A DNA stretch of 64,000 nucleotides from Apricaphanius iberus (lineage: Eukaryota > Chordata > Actinopteri > Cyprinodontiformes > Aphaniidae): positions 558,001 to 622,000 of the forward strand of contig JAPXFQ010001704.1 of assembly GCA_028564705.1 (NCBI GenBank). The letters run 5' to 3'. A model generated the notes under the pieces. That model was not told the origin of the DNA. It saw only the letters and a program-made list of their open reading frames with translations, and did no database searches. The first letter of the stretch is position 1; every line of letters begins with the position of its first letter. Below are positions 46,581 to 59,097 of this stretch, piece by piece. Both the position numbers and the translations under genes were made by a program.

Positions 46581-49500
46581 AATACTATTTATTTTTAATG
46601 GCACTGACTGGCTGTATCCCTAAGAATGGAAATATAAGGAAGACATTAGCTCCTATCGCTGAGTGTAATAATACTTATTAAGGTATATGTGGCATGTGAG
46701 CTATCAAAATAGAGCCTTATATATATGAGCAGACATGAAATATTCTACCATGCCTGGGGCTCCTTGCCAATATATAGTTTTAAAGGGAACTGTTAGAGTA
46801 AAAGACTTCATTTAGAGAATAACTCAAAGAGAACGAGGACATGTTTGATTTAAGCTTCAAACCACTAATATCTTGAAAAAGGTTCATTCCCAGATCCAAT
46901 TTAGTTCCCATGTGTTATATCAGGCTTAGTTTCTTCTTGAAAAATCTGTAAAAAATTATGTGGATAAAACATTTAATTCGAAGGTTGAATAGTAATTCAC
47001 TGGTGTTTTATTGGTTTTAATAGGAGCAACTGTTACGGCACTACAACTAACTGATTTAATTTAGTTTCAGGTTTTGGAACAAATATAATCTTTCAAAACT
47101 TTTAGGTTAAGTGGGATGTACCCTTAGCCAGAATAGGCTACATAAATATCTACACCATCCTCAGAAAGACTACCTCCACACACTGGTCTGATTTACATTT
47201 AATATGCTGCACCTGTTTTTTTGCATTGCTATGAACAAAAACAAAAAGTGGAAAGGGAAAGCTAAAAATGTGTTCAACACTACTTGTATTCATTTTCTTC
47301 CTTTTTTTCTCTCTACTTGAAGCCAGATTGCCCTTCGCCGGAGGTAATGAAGCCACTCTATCAAACACCTGTAGTACCACCCGCATGCCGCACCCCCCCC
47401 ACCTTTTTCCTAATGGGACAAAAGTGAATGCCTTTGGTTGAGCTGCATTGCTGGAGGTGAGCACTCAATCTTACTGTATCTTTTGTCTAAAACTTGTTGA
47501 CAAGGTAGCTTACTGTAATCCATAACTAGCAATGTGAAAACTATACTCACTACTTGTCAATGTGAATTGATGTTCTATGCTTATTATTCTATTCCCTGCA
47601 GTCATGCTATGTTGTTCTCCACCTGAATGACCTTGAAAAGCTGAGGGGATTTTTGGAGATTCTCTGTCTTCACCTGACAAGTCAATTGAATGGACAGGGC
47701 TGTACAGACCAGCCCTTCACTGCTGCTTTACGAGCATAAGTGACAGAAAGATATTTTGGGGATTTAATCTCTATTCACTACATGGAGAAGCCAGCTGTCT
47801 CTCTCTCTCTTTCCAAATGTCGCATTTTTTCCTCTCCAAAAGTGTGCTGAGTGGGGTCATGGCATTGGCATTGGCAGCTTTGGTGAGAAGAGAGGCCAAT
47901 GAGAGGGAGTGCCTCCTGTCTGAATCAACTGTCTCTAATCCCCTCAGATATCTTCTTCCTGCTAATTAACCTGCTGACACCTCCTTACTGTGTATATTTT
48001 TGATGAGCTGGATGGAGGACATGCAGCAGGTGTGAGGGAGAATAAACTCAAAAGCATGTGTTGTTTCTTGTCTGAGCACAGGTTTGCATACCTAGCAGTT
48101 ACCATGAGGAAAGCAACATGAGTTGTCGATTTATGTTCAAAGACATTTTGGTCAGCCAACAGTTCTGGTTAGTTTTTACCCATTTCTACATGTTCCAGCC
48201 TTAGTGACTAGGTTAGGGTTTTTTGTCTACATGCAAATCTGTCCAACATTGTTTATGCTCTTTTAATATTTGTTGCTTCCAAAATGTTCCACGACGTTGG
48301 TTTTTGAAACATACTCAACACAAAAACACAGAAGTTAAATGTTTAAAAGGAGTGCCCATATATATTCAAAACATCACCATTAGAAACATAGTTAACCACA
48401 TTTTTCTTAAATGAGACCATGTGTACAATCTGAAAAATGACTGAACATCATTTTTTTTTTCATAGCTAAAAAGTAATGTATAAAACAACCAAATCTACAC
48501 TGGTATGAAATGTAGAATGGAATGAATGACCTTCCATAACACTGTCATTGATATAAACCAATAAACATTAGAGGAAGGCATGGGATGGACACCTGAAGAT
48601 TCCTTTGAGAGGGCAGAACCCGAGTGCCCCCTATGGACCATCTGCTACTGTCGTCAACCCATATGTTCACTTTGGTCTCAGACACTGTACATTTTTCAAC
48701 TTATGTTGTCATAAATCCCAGAAAATATATTTACATTTTTTTCCTGCCACCTTCATTAAAAAAAGCGTAGCAATGAGAGGAAAAATCTCATTGTCTGAAA
48801 TATTTTTTTCTCTAAATTGCTGATTTCTCAGGTTCTCCATGCCAGGACCTCCACTTTCTCCATGCCTGGAGCAGTCCTTTACTAGTGCATGCTAAATCTG
48901 GCATGCAAACATCACTCATAGGGGATGTTTTGCAGCTGGTTTGCCTAGTACCTCTTTTTTACAACACCTAGCCAATCGACACCCTTTAACACTGATACAA
49001 GTCTTCTCTTCTGAAAGGACAACTGACAGAACAATGTAATATTGCTACCTATAATACCACAAAGAAAACTGTTGGGGTTTTTTTCTCAGTGGGTCAAAAG
49101 ACTTATAAAGAGAATGAATACAGGTGGGTGGAAGTTGATAAGTACCATACAAAACCAACCGTGTTAGCTCCACAGTCTACTGGTGAGCAAAACTTAATTA
49201 ACATTTCCAGTTTTAGGTAGCTGAAGCCAATATGTTTCACTAAGTAAAACATTCCAAGTGTTAAAGCCTCTTAACCCTTGAAGATGCATATTTATTTACT
49301 ATGAACCTATTGGCATCAATTCTGACTTTTTCATTTTGTGAAATAACCAAGCACATTTGTTTGTTATGATGAAAATGGGTTCCTGAAGGTAATAGCATCC
49401 GTGTTGCGTTCTGCGTTTTGTTCATTAGTCGAAGGAGTTATAAATGGGAGCTCTCACAGCGTATGTTCACGTCAGGCTCTGCTGCTCCCTCAGCCACCAT

Positions 49501-51639
49501 GGAAGACACGTGCATCGCTCACTCCCTTGCAGGAACAGATGAATTTATGGCAGCACCCTGCCAAAGGGAACAAAATGCGGAAGGAAAGGAGGGAGGGAGA
49601 TGTAAGGGATGGTAGAAGAATGGGGAAACAGAGGCTTTGGAGGCCACAGAGAGATGAGAGGAATGAGAGAAATAAAGACACCTTCAGAAATGATTATTCA
49701 AAAGACAAAACAAAGCAAAGAAAAACTTTTCGCAGAAGCTGAAGAGGTGGGAAAAGGAGACGAATTGGAGGTACAGTGGCAGATCATGCAGACGGACAGA
49801 AGAAGTTTCCAGCCCTCCACCCATCAGAGAGCTCAGCTGTTCAGATGTTTGGTTGGCAATAAAGGCAGACAGACAGATTGCAGCCAATGATATGTGTTGG
49901 GAATCATCTCAGAGATTGGCTAATGACAGGAGGGGAGAAACAGGCAGATGGCTCCCGTCATGGAAATACGCTTGTAGTACTACCCCAACGGTTTATAGAG
50001 AGACTACTTGAACATTTGGGATTGAGGAGAATAAGAAATGATCCGAATATAAAGGGAGATGCTGGTAGGAATAAAACTGTTGGTTCTCAAATTAGGAAAC
50101 AAGGACCTCCTTATTCAGCTTGGCCCACAAAAGAAGGGGCAACATTTTCTATAGAACATCTACTGTGTAAACCTTTTTTTTTTTTTCTAAAAAAAAATAT
50201 CTCTTTGTTTTAAAAGTTTACACTAAGATTGTGATTTGTAGATGTTTGACTTGAATTTAAGGGGGTCTAACCATTATGATGTGATAAGTAAATGATTGCA
50301 AATTACGACTGCTTAAGCAGATTTACAAGAAAAAAAGTGAAGCAAACTGTCATATGCCTTTTGTCTCTTGCAATAAACCAAAGAAGAACATGAAAACTTT
50401 CAACCGAGTAAATAAATGACAAGAAAAACACAAAATCATTACTGCTACTTTGCAAATACTTGTGACTGCAGGTAGGAAGCTAACCACCAAACTGTGGGAG
50501 TGTGCAATACTGGTCAAAAATCCAGCAGGAGTGGAATTAAGAAAACAGACGGGCATACTCTGTAGTCCTTCAGTCTTTGGTACAACCACTTGTCAGTAAA
50601 TTGCATTTTAATGGACCCCTTCACATTCTGCCTTTTAGCTTCCCTTTAAGGGGCATTGCTGCCAAACCCACATACAAACAGAGCTCTTAGTCTTGGCTGA
50701 ACTCCTAATTTGAATAAATTACGATTCCTCAGTTCATGGTTTCAACATCTTTGTGTTCAGTCGGTGTTTATGTTAAATCTTTATATCATTACAGTGCATA
50801 TTGAAAAACTTATTCTACAGGGACAGTAAACAACCTGGAAAACATTTATTCTAAATAGTTTGAAGAAAAAAGATGAAGATCTTGTAAAATAAAAATAAAA
50901 ACACCAGGATCTCAGTACCACTATCTAGGACCACTACAAAACACATTTAGTAAAAACTTAATATCCTAAGGATTAGAGTCAACTATCCAATACTTTTTTT
51001 AAGATTGAGAAACTTAGAGATATATTTCAATAAAAAACATCATCAAACAGTTAACTTATTTGAGGTATTTCATTAAAAAAAGGGAAATTCAAATACACAA
51101 GTGATATATTTCAAGGATTTATTTCTCGCCGGTCGCGGAAGTGGCACGCTCAGGAAAATCATGCTCTATCCGCTTCTACACTTGTTCACACCAGACGCAT
51201 ATTTCTCTGCGGTGGTCGACAAGCGCTTCTACTCAGCTGTTGTTTATTCAGAGGTATTTTTTTCATTATGGGTAAGTAAATAGCATCATAAAATTATCAC
51301 ACCATGTTTCGGTTACCAGGAAGCTTGTACACTTTAATTTATCCGCTGAGACACGCACAGAGCTATGGAGGACCATCTCTGTCAAAATTGAGAATAAATC
51401 ATAAATATGGAAATAAATAAATGGATAGATACAATTAAAAATAAATAAATCTGGAAATACTTTTGTAAAGATATATTTAATTTCACATTTATTTATTTAT
51501 TTATTCCCACAATTATTTATTTCCACATTTCCATGGTTGGACTCACATTGACGCACGGCAAGTCCCAGTTTATTTACAACCAATTTAGCTTCACTTCCAA
51601 ACATTTCAATATAAGCATTGTGTCATGTTTGGTTGTTTT
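46581..51639. other. repeat-poor spacer
   Basis: No transposon ends or coding domains were recognised. A CT microsatellite (about 47797-47810) and ATTT-rich repeats (51400-51530) are present. A perfect Kozak GCCACCATGG at 49494 opens only a short frame without family similarity. GC-richer sequence at 51125-51240 looks like part of a DNA element but no ends were found. Confidence 0.4.
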
Positions 51640-52912
51640 ATGGTTTTTCCACTAGTACTTGGCCTTGCTCTACTTGGTCGTGGTTGGTTTTCCACTGCAG
51701 GGACCAGTGCCATTAACATTCAAAAGGCAAATGCTTTGGTTGCACTATGGATTCCAACAACCAGTTTTTGATGAAATTGCAAATCAAAATGCAAGCATGT
51801 AACTTAGAGATTTTTATCGACAGGCGTAGAAAAAGTTCAGAAAAGAAATGCAGTTGCACATGTCTATGGATCATTGTGTGTTGTTGTGTAATGTTACCAA
51901 GTAAAATAAGAGTTATGGTATATCTGGTTATATTAGGAATATTAAATTAAAAATTCATAAAATATTTATTTAATTATTCCTTCAAATCATTTAAAACGGG
52001 GCACCATCCAGTTTAAACTGGAAACAAGATGTTATATCTATAAAAATTAACTATCAAATAGCAGTTTATAAATTAATTATCAATGATTTACCAGATAACT
52101 TTTGATCTAAAGGGCAAGCCCTTTTCTGATGATTCAAACACACAGTTTAACCAATTTATTAACTAATTACCAAACAAAACAACAACTGAAGTTCAACTTC
52201 CAGCTAATTCGGTTCGTCTAAATGCTAACACAAAAAAACTCACCATCATCCATTATCGACTCCATTGCAGCTGCGGCTTTGGAAGGCCTCTTTCCCTCAT
52301 TGATCTCCGGTTCAGTTGGCAGCTGTAAATACAGTCTCTCTGCCTTAACTACTTTTATGTTTTTCAGCTTGATTCACTTCACCGTTGTGGTCCTCTATTA
52401 TGGTAGTATTCGGACTTCAGCTTTCTCTATTTCTCTCGGCATAGCACCAGCAGTGCTGGTAGCCCTGAGAAGCCATCTGCTTTGACACCTCCTTAAAAAC
52501 CCTCTCACAACAAGTAGCTTCATCCAGCTCCTACTGAATCTTCTCTTTAGCCAACAAGCTCAGAAATGCTGCACCTCCGATTTGATCATGGCACTGGTTT
52601 TCGGTGTTGTCATTGTTCTTTAAAACTTAACAAATCCACTAGTTGAAGTGAGGTTTAAAAATTGGCGGTCTGATTGTTATTAAAAGACGCTGTCATGTTG
52701 CCCAGACAGTGACTCCACCCTCTAGCCAATCAGCCAACAGTCTGTCCTGCCGTCTTTTCAGTCCCTGCTTGGCCCTATTGGAACCACAGCGAAGCTGGTA
52801 CTAAAAATTGTATCTGCTTGGCGTGACTCAGCCAGACTTCTGCCAGTGGAAAAACAATGGTACCAAGCTTGTACCGTGCTGGGCAGAGTAGGTACTAGTG
52901 GAAAAACACCAT
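51640..52912 (-). mobile_element. Harbinger-like DNA transposon
   Basis: The left end ATGGTTTTTCCACTAGTAC and the reverse complement of the right end ATGGTGTTTTTCCACTAGTAC form TIRs with a short indel. That type (GGTGTTTTTCCACT) is seen in fish Harbinger-family elements. Length is 1273 bp. A minus-strand leader runs inward from the right and reaches a splice donor (GTGAGT, complement 52238-52243) after an open segment ending AAAAMESIMDDG, which may be a first exon. No DDE or Myb-like domain is recognisable. The flanks give no exact 3-bp TSD, so the superfamily remains uncertain. Confidence 0.58.
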
Positions 52913-53202
52913 AACATAGCGTCTTCTCCCCTAACCCTGGTTGTCATCTTCCTGTGTGTGTGTTTGTGTGTTATTTCAATTCAATTCACTTTTATTTATA
53001 TAGCGCCAGTTCACAACAAATGTCTTCTCAAGGCACTTTACAACAAAAGTCATCGCAATACAATTATACAAACATTCCAAGCAGTTAAGTTTTCTATGTA
53101 AGGAATCCCAGCAGATTGCGTTGATTCATCGGCGTGAGGTTGTGCCTGGATCATGCAGACTCCAACCACAGCAATTCCTCAGCAAACCCTCATACTGAGC
53201 AA

Positions 53203-53900
53203 CAGTGTTGGGAGTAATGCATTACAAAAGTAATGAGTTACAGGAATATATTATTTTTTTCAGTAACTGAGTAGTGTAATGCATTACTTACAAAATACAC
53301 AGCAATATATTACCAGTTACAATTTCAGTAACTCAAGTTACAAATGCATTTTAAATCGTTTTTCTGGCCATCTAATGCAACAGACCAAATCAAGTTGGAA
53401 ACCATAGAAGAAGATCCACTTCCTGTTGCTCAAAACTAAAACACCAAAGAATCAGGACGGCTGAGGAAAAGATGGACTGTACATTTAAACATTATTCACA
53501 CTGTTTCCCTAACCATCTGTTGTAAGACTTCAGACATCGGAGTCTTATCTTTGTCAACCATCTTTGTGATGAACACTTTCAGCACCTTCTTTTGATTAGA
53601 TTTAACAACCATTACCATGAAATAGAAGGCATACAAAGGAACTAGAGACTTAATTTTAATAAAATAGTCCTAGAAATACAGTATTTGTTGTGTGACGCTT
53701 GTGTAAAATGTAAATTGATAAGTTACGGTGCTTAGAAGTCATGTTAGATATTTAAAACATTTAGCCAAAAGTAACTTAAAGTAGTGTAACTCAGTTACAT
53801 TTTTAAGGCAGTAATATGTAATTCAAACATATTACATTTTTTACATTGTAACTAGTAAAGTGAAATATATTACAATTTCTTTATAACTTGCCCAACACTG
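53203..53900. mobile_element. hAT-type element inside L2 3' UTR
   Basis: It starts CAGTGTTGGGAGTAATGC and ends TTGCCCAACACTG, giving CAGTGTTGGG TIRs with internal GTAATG/GTTAC words typical of this fish hAT MITE. The 8-bp TSD CTGAGCAA is perfect (53195-53202 and 53901-53908) and restores the L2 sequence when removed. The 698 bp carry no transposase frame. Confidence 0.88.
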
Positions 53901-54666
53901 CTGAGCAAGCATATAGCGACAGTGGAGAGGAATAAACTCCCCTTTAACAGGAAGAAACCTCTGGCAGAACCCTGGCTCAGTACAAGCGGTCATCTGCCAC
54001 GACCGTCTGGGAGCATCATCTGGACCAACGCTCCCCATCCAGCAGGGGGCATTATAGCTGAGCAGGGCACCAGACCGGGTAGAGCTTCTATGGGGAGAAA
54101 TACACTGAGAGAAAACTGGGTTAACAATTGCATAACATAAGGAAAAATATCTCTGGAGAGTACTAGAAAAGAAAAGTAGAAGGTGTGTTAGGGTCAGTTG
54201 AGTATGAAAAAGGATTTTTTTTTCCTAATTCTTAAGTCTATTAACAATGTACGGTGCGAGGGAGATGGAGTTGAGGAGGGCTGCCGGACCGGGCTGGATC
54301 CTCCCCTCGCCGGATCGGGCTGAACTCTCCATCTCCCTCTACTCCCTGCCTGGAAATCCAGGAGGAAAGAAGGAGGTAAGAGATATAACTGGAGTAGATA
54401 AAGGCCCGCTCTGCCGAAGACTCTGGCATTATTTACCTCGACGACCCCCCCTGGCCGGTCCGCCAGTTTGGAATACGGGGACGAAGGCAGTGCACTGACC
54501 AATGCACGCTGTCAGTAGCCTCTTTGTCCATCACTTTCTATCCTTAAAACCTAGTGTAAATCTGTTTCTGTCCTGATTCATGGTTCAACCTTTGTTCAAT
54601 TGTCTAATCATTTTATTCCGGTAAATTATTACATTACTGTTAGAAATCGGAGAGGGATTATAAGGT

Positions 54667-56396
54667 CTAGTGTCTATATAAGTAACTATAAGCTTTATCA
54701 AAAAGGAAGGTTTTAAGCCTAGTCTTAAAAACAGACGGAGTATCCGTCTCACAAACTAAAACTGGGAGCTGGTTCCACAGGAGAGGAGCCTGATAGCTAA
54801 CAGATCTGCCTCCTATTCTACTTTCTGAAATCCTAGGAACTACCAGTAGACCTGCATTCTGAGAATGAAGTGCTCCGTTAGGAACATATGGAACAATCAG
54901 ATCTCTGATGTACGATGGAGCTTGATTATTAAGGGCTTTATACGTAAGGAGGATGATCTTAAACAGGAGAAATGTGATCTCACTTTTAATATTCATCAGA
55001 ACTCTTGCTGCAGCATTTTGGATCAACTGAAGGCTTTTGATTGCATTTTGTGGACTTCCTGATAATAAGGAATTACAGTAGTCCAGCCTCGAAGTCACAA
55101 ATGCATGGACTAGTTTCTCTGCATCACTCCTGGACAGGATGTTTCTAATTTTAGCAATATTCCGAAGATGAAAGAAAGAAATCCTAGAAACCTGTTTAAT
55201 ATGAGATTTCAGAGTCATCCAAGTTTTTATGTCTTACAGACATGCTTGTAATCTACCTAACTGATTGTTTTAATCAGGTTTTATGGATAAATATAATTGT
55301 GTATCATCAGCATATCTGTGGAAATTCATACCATGTTGTCTAATTATTTTACCAATTGGAAGCATATATATATATAGTAAAGACAATCGGTCCAAGCACA
55401 GAACCCTGTGGTACTCCACAAGTAACCCTTGAGTGTGAAGAAGATTTATCATTGACATGAACAAACTGGAATCTGTTCGACAGATATGATTTAAACCAGC
55501 CTAGTGCTGTTCCCTTGATCCCTACAACATGTTCTAGACTTTCTAAGAGAATTTTATGATCGACTGTGTCAAAAGCAGCACTGAGATCTAACAAGACCAG
55601 AACAGTCACAAATCCATTATCTGAGGCCATTAGAATATCATTAGTAACTTTTACCAGTGGTGTTTCAGTGCTATGAAGAGCTCTAAAACCTGACTGAAAT
55701 TCCTCAAACAGGTTGTTGCTGTTTAGATGCTCACATACTTGATTAGCAACTATTTTCTCAAGAATTTTGGAAAAGAAAGGAAGGTTAGATATAGGTCTGT
55801 AGTTAGCTAAGTCATCTTGATCTAGGAATGGTTTTTTAAGTAAAGGCCTAATTACAGCAACATTAAATTCCTGTGGTTCATATCCATTTATTAAATATAG
55901 ATTCATCATGTCTAGGATAGGGCCAGTAACCAGAGAGAACACTTCCTTAAATAATTTGATTGGTATTGGGTCTAACATACAAGTTGAGGGTTTAGATGAA
56001 ACTAATATTTGTGATAATTCCGAAAGTTCAACAGAATCAAAATGGTACACACATAAACATGGTTCCACTGTTCTCTCTGATAACTGCCTCAGTTACTGAG
56101 AAAGAGTTAGTCATGTTTGGGAGAATGCCAATTATTTTATTCTTTATAGAATTTATTTTACTTATGAAGAAGCCCATAAAGTCATCACTACTGAGAGAAG
56201 GGGGAATAGTTGGCTCAACAGAGCTATGACTCTGTGTAAGTTTGGCAACTGTACTATAAAGAAACCTAGGATTGTTTTTATTTACCGCTATTAATGATAA
56301 GAAATATGCTGTTCTAGATTTTTGAAGGGCGTTTTTATAAAGTAGTAGACTATTTTTCCAAGTTAGAAAGAAATCATTTAAGTGTGTAGAGCGCAA
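54667..56396 (-). pseudogene. L2 ORF2 reverse-transcriptase domain (broken)
   Basis: RT copies the LINE RNA at the nicked target. Three overlapping or adjoining minus-strand frames carry it. 56396-56037 is the linker after the endonuclease (FLTWKNSLLLYKNALQKSRT). 56068-55349 holds fingers and palm: [49 protein letters not shown] with the first catalytic Asp, and [12 protein letters not shown] different frame (55464-55270) holds the YADD catalytic box at about 55303-55314. 55218-54667 gives the C-terminal part (FFHLRNIAKIRNILS, SRLDYCNSLLSG, FKTRLKTFLFDKAYSYLYRH). A TA insertion moves YADD out of frame and the thumb start is deleted between about 55270 and 55218. Confidence 0.9.
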
Positions 56397-56419
56397 TTTT
56401 ATCTCCAGTTTCCTAGTAT

Positions 56420-57069
56420 TGTCATGCCCTCTGGCTCAGAAGCCAGGTAGTGCACTCTCTGTTCCCTTTAGGTGGGTGGCAGCTTGGCAGGTGGATTGTC
56501 TTCATCAGCTGATTAAGTGCACCTGGGGCTGATCTTCTCCACTGCATAAAGCTTCTCTCTGGACTTCAGTTCCTCGTCGGACTGTAAAGCTGAACAGTCA
56601 GTGTCTGACCACAAAAACAGTCTGTTTGTATATTTGTGCCAGTACTTACCATTCTCTTTATTCCTTTAGCTGGAACTCTGCACACCCTGACCTCCAAACC
56701 CTCCTCTAACCTCTGTGGATAAGAACAGGACAAAGTCTGGATTTCATTCCCCTCTGCCCCCCTGCAAACTCCCTGGACCCCTACACTGGGACTCACAGCT
56801 TCACCACTCACCCTGTCAGCGATCCACCTGCCACTGCCACCCGCCGGACTTCCCTTCCCTCACAGTCTGCTGCACCCCAGTTAAGCTTTTATTTAGTTAT
56901 TACTTTTCGCTCATTGAAGTTGTTTTTTGTTAGGATATTTTTAGTGTAGTATAGCTTTTGTTTTGTTTCAGTTTGCTTTTGTATTTTGCTGGTTGTTTAT
57001 TAAAACCTTTATTTGGAATTTTTGAGTTGTGTCTTGTTGTCCTGCGCCTGAGTCTCACCACCTGTAACA
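56420..57069 (+). mobile_element. solo LTR with AGTAT duplication inside L2
   Basis: It starts TGTCATGCCCTCTGGCTCAG and ends GAGTCTCACCACCTGTAACA, with flanking AGTAT at 56415-56419 and 57070-57074. The 650-bp sequence has an ATAAAG box near 56546 and an ATTAAAACC signal near 57000. The end region (GTGTCTTGTTGTCCTGCGCC) looks like fish gypsy-type LTRs. No internal region remains, so two LTRs recombined. It lies between the endonuclease and RT parts of L2 ORF2. Confidence 0.86.
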
Positions 57070-57152
57070 AGTATTCTGCTTTAAAGTACGCAACTCTGTG
57101 CTAAACCAGGGAGCAAATCTCCTATGTCTGATTACCTTCTTTTTTAAGGGGG

Positions 57153-57884
57153 CTACACTGTCCACAGTGAGGAAGTAATACTTTGAACCAGACCATCACT
57201 TTCTGAAGGGTTAGTGTTGGAATTACTGCCATCCACTGTGGTATTCTGAGACACATACGGAAAAAAGAATGGAACAGATTCTTTAAAACTTGTTACAGCA
57301 TTGTCTGATAAAGTTCTACTGTAATTAAATTTTCTATCAGATTTGGGAACGTTGAGTAAAGTAAATTCAAAGGTTATCAAAAAATGGTCAGATAGGACTG
57401 GGTTATGTGGGAGGACTATTAGTTCATCACACTCAATGCCGTATGTCAGTACAATGTCTAAAGTGTGCCGACCAGAGTGTGTGGGTCCCTTCACTTTCTG
57501 AGTAAAGCCAATTGAGTATAAGATAATATAAAAGGATGCAGTTAAGCTATCACTTTTATTGTCCACGTGAATATTAAAATCGCCTACTATAATTACCTGA
57601 TCAGTGTTTAAAACTAAATCAGATTTTTTTGGTTTTAATGTTTTGCAGTTTGGATGAGGAAAACTAAGGAGTAGATGTTCAAAAGAGCTGTAGTTAATAT
57701 TTGGTCTAGGGTAAATTTGCAAATCTGAATGAAAGATGGTTGCAACTCCTCCTCCTCGTCCAGTACTTCTAGGAATGTGACAATTTTGATAATTGGTAGG
57801 AGTTGACTCATTTATAATTTTAAAATCCTCCTGCTGCAACCAGGTTTCTGATAGGCAAAATAGATAAATTTTATCACATATCAA
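57153..57884 (-). pseudogene. L2 ORF2 endonuclease (APE) domain
   Basis: An open minus-strand frame of 243 codons encodes most of an apurinic-like endonuclease, which nicks target DNA to prime reverse transcription. Motifs in order: LSETWL (catalytic Glu), GRGGGVA, VIIVGDFNIHVD (metal- and phosphate-binding Asp/Asn), GPTHSGRHTLDIV, and LSDHFLITFEF (catalytic Asp-His). The N-terminal strand with the first Asn is missing from this frame. A downstream GLVQSI...SSLW segment leads toward the RT linker. The frame is intact here, but ORF2 as a whole is split by the LTR at 56420. Confidence 0.9.
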
Positions 57885-58148
57885 GTCATTTACTAATAAA
57901 GTCTTTGAGGAGAGGGATCATATGTTTAGTAAACCACATCTAATTACTCTATTTTCTTGTTTGGTCCGAGTCGTATTTATTTTAATGAGATTTTCAGAGT
58001 TTGCTTTTGTGAGGTAAACTTTTAGTCTATTTGATTTTGGCTGTGGGCAAGACACTGTCTCAATGGGGTATTGAGTGGGTAACAGTACAGAAGCTGCAGA
58101 GAGGTGGGTTAAACAACGACTCTGCTTCCTGGTCTGGACCCTGGTTTG

Positions 58149-58391
58149 TCAGTGTTTTGAAGGACCAATAAATTTATCCAGATTCCTAAAAAGAAGAGCT
58201 GCTCCATCCCAAGTGGGATGGATGCCGTCTCTCCGGATCAGACCAGGTTTTCCACAAAAGGTTTTCCAATTATCAAAATAGCCCACGTTGTTTGCTGGAC
58301 ACCACTCAGACAACCATCGATGAAATGACAGCACTAGTGTGACGGGGAAAAAAAGCACATAGGAGTCCATCAGCTGCATCAGTGTAGGCAA
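58149..58391 (-). pseudogene. L2 ORF1 C-terminus, SGNH-type esterase remnant
   Basis: The minus-strand frame contains [20 protein letters not shown], then [20 protein letters not shown] and NLDKFI. The RRDGIHP.WDG motif supplies the Asp-His pair of an SGNH-hydrolase active site, a domain known from ORF1 of CR1/L2 LINEs. The nucleophile Ser block and the rest of ORF1 are missing upstream, where the sequence soon passes to a Rex3 fragment. It is a truncated relic. Confidence 0.75.
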
Positions 58392-58504
58392 AAGGTCAAC
58401 TCAGTCATCAGCATTATTCAATTCAGTCGTCAGCATTATGGAACATTTCCTGGTTGCTTTTACTGTTACTAATCACTAAACATAACTAATCTTGAAATAA
58501 TTTT

Positions 58505-59097
58505 CCCACTACAGGCCTCATTGAACTCCTCCCATGCCCATGTTTTTACCCCAGCAACCATCCGAGCCACACTCCGCTTGGGCTGCCAGTACTGTAACAG
58601 TTGCTTCAAGGGTCTCACAAGCCAAGAAGACCCAATAGGATTCCTTCTTCAACTATCAGCATCCCTCACTGTTCAAGGTTGCTTCTGCAATTGACAGTCC
58701 CGGCCACAGCTCCGGTCAGCTGCCTCAACAACAGAGACATGGAACATTATACACTCTGACTCAATCTCCTCTGTCTCACTTGGGACCTGTTCAAAATTCT
58801 TTAGATGAGAGGAGCTCCTCACAACTCGTTTGGGCCTACCAGGTCTGTCATGCATCGACCAGGTAGTGGTCAGTGGATAGCTGTCCACCCAAGTGTCCAA
58901 AATATGTGGCCGTAGATCAGATGAAACACCATCAAAGTCAGTCATCAAGCTGCAGCCTAAGGTGTCCTGGTGACATGTACTCGTATGGATACCCATAAGT
59001 TTGAACATGGTGTTCTTTATGGACAGTCAATGATGAGCACAGAAGTCCAATAATAAAACACAGCTCAGAATCAAATTGGGGGAGCAATTTGTTGTAA
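58505..59097 (-). pseudogene. Rex3 (RTE-clade) LINE fragment
   Basis: On the minus strand the sequence runs from the late endonuclease region (TATGGGTATCCATACGAGTA, AGGCTGCAGCTTGATGACTG) into the linker before the RT. The protein segments include GRPKRVVRSS, FEQVPSETEEIESECIMF, SVVEAADRSCGR, then AKRSVARMVAGVKTWAWEEF. These fit the fish Rex3 family (DHVPGEAGDIESEW, SIVEAADRSCGRK, EAKTRAWEEFGEAM). Several frame changes break it. The RT itself is absent. It directly abuts the 5' end of L2 copy B, in the same orientation. Confidence 0.78.

Larger units (their letters stand above)
52977..58400 (-). mobile_element. L2-clade LINE, copy B, with nested hAT and solo LTR
   Basis: Minus-strand L2 with, in order from its 5' side: the end of ORF1 (esterase-type), APE endonuclease, RT, and a long 3' UTR (CTGCCAGAGGTTTCTTCCTG, TCCACTGTCGCTATATGCTT). 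It ends GGCGCTATATAAATAAAAG then GAATTGAATTG at 52977. Removing the two insertions (hAT 53203-53900, LTR 56420-57069) leaves about 4 kb, so it is only modestly 5'-truncated in ORF1. ORF2 is broken by the LTR, a TA slippage near 55364-55376 and a deletion downstream of the YADD box. It is the best-preserved LINE here but cannot be active. Confidence 0.92.

Noticed and set aside
47150..47464. A 104-codon minus-strand frame
   Set aside because: Low-complexity Lys/Phe-rich translation with no domain; likely chance.
49494..49615. A perfect Kozak context GCCACCATGG
   Set aside because: It opens fewer than 40 codons without family similarity; the overlapping frames on the other strand are of equal length.
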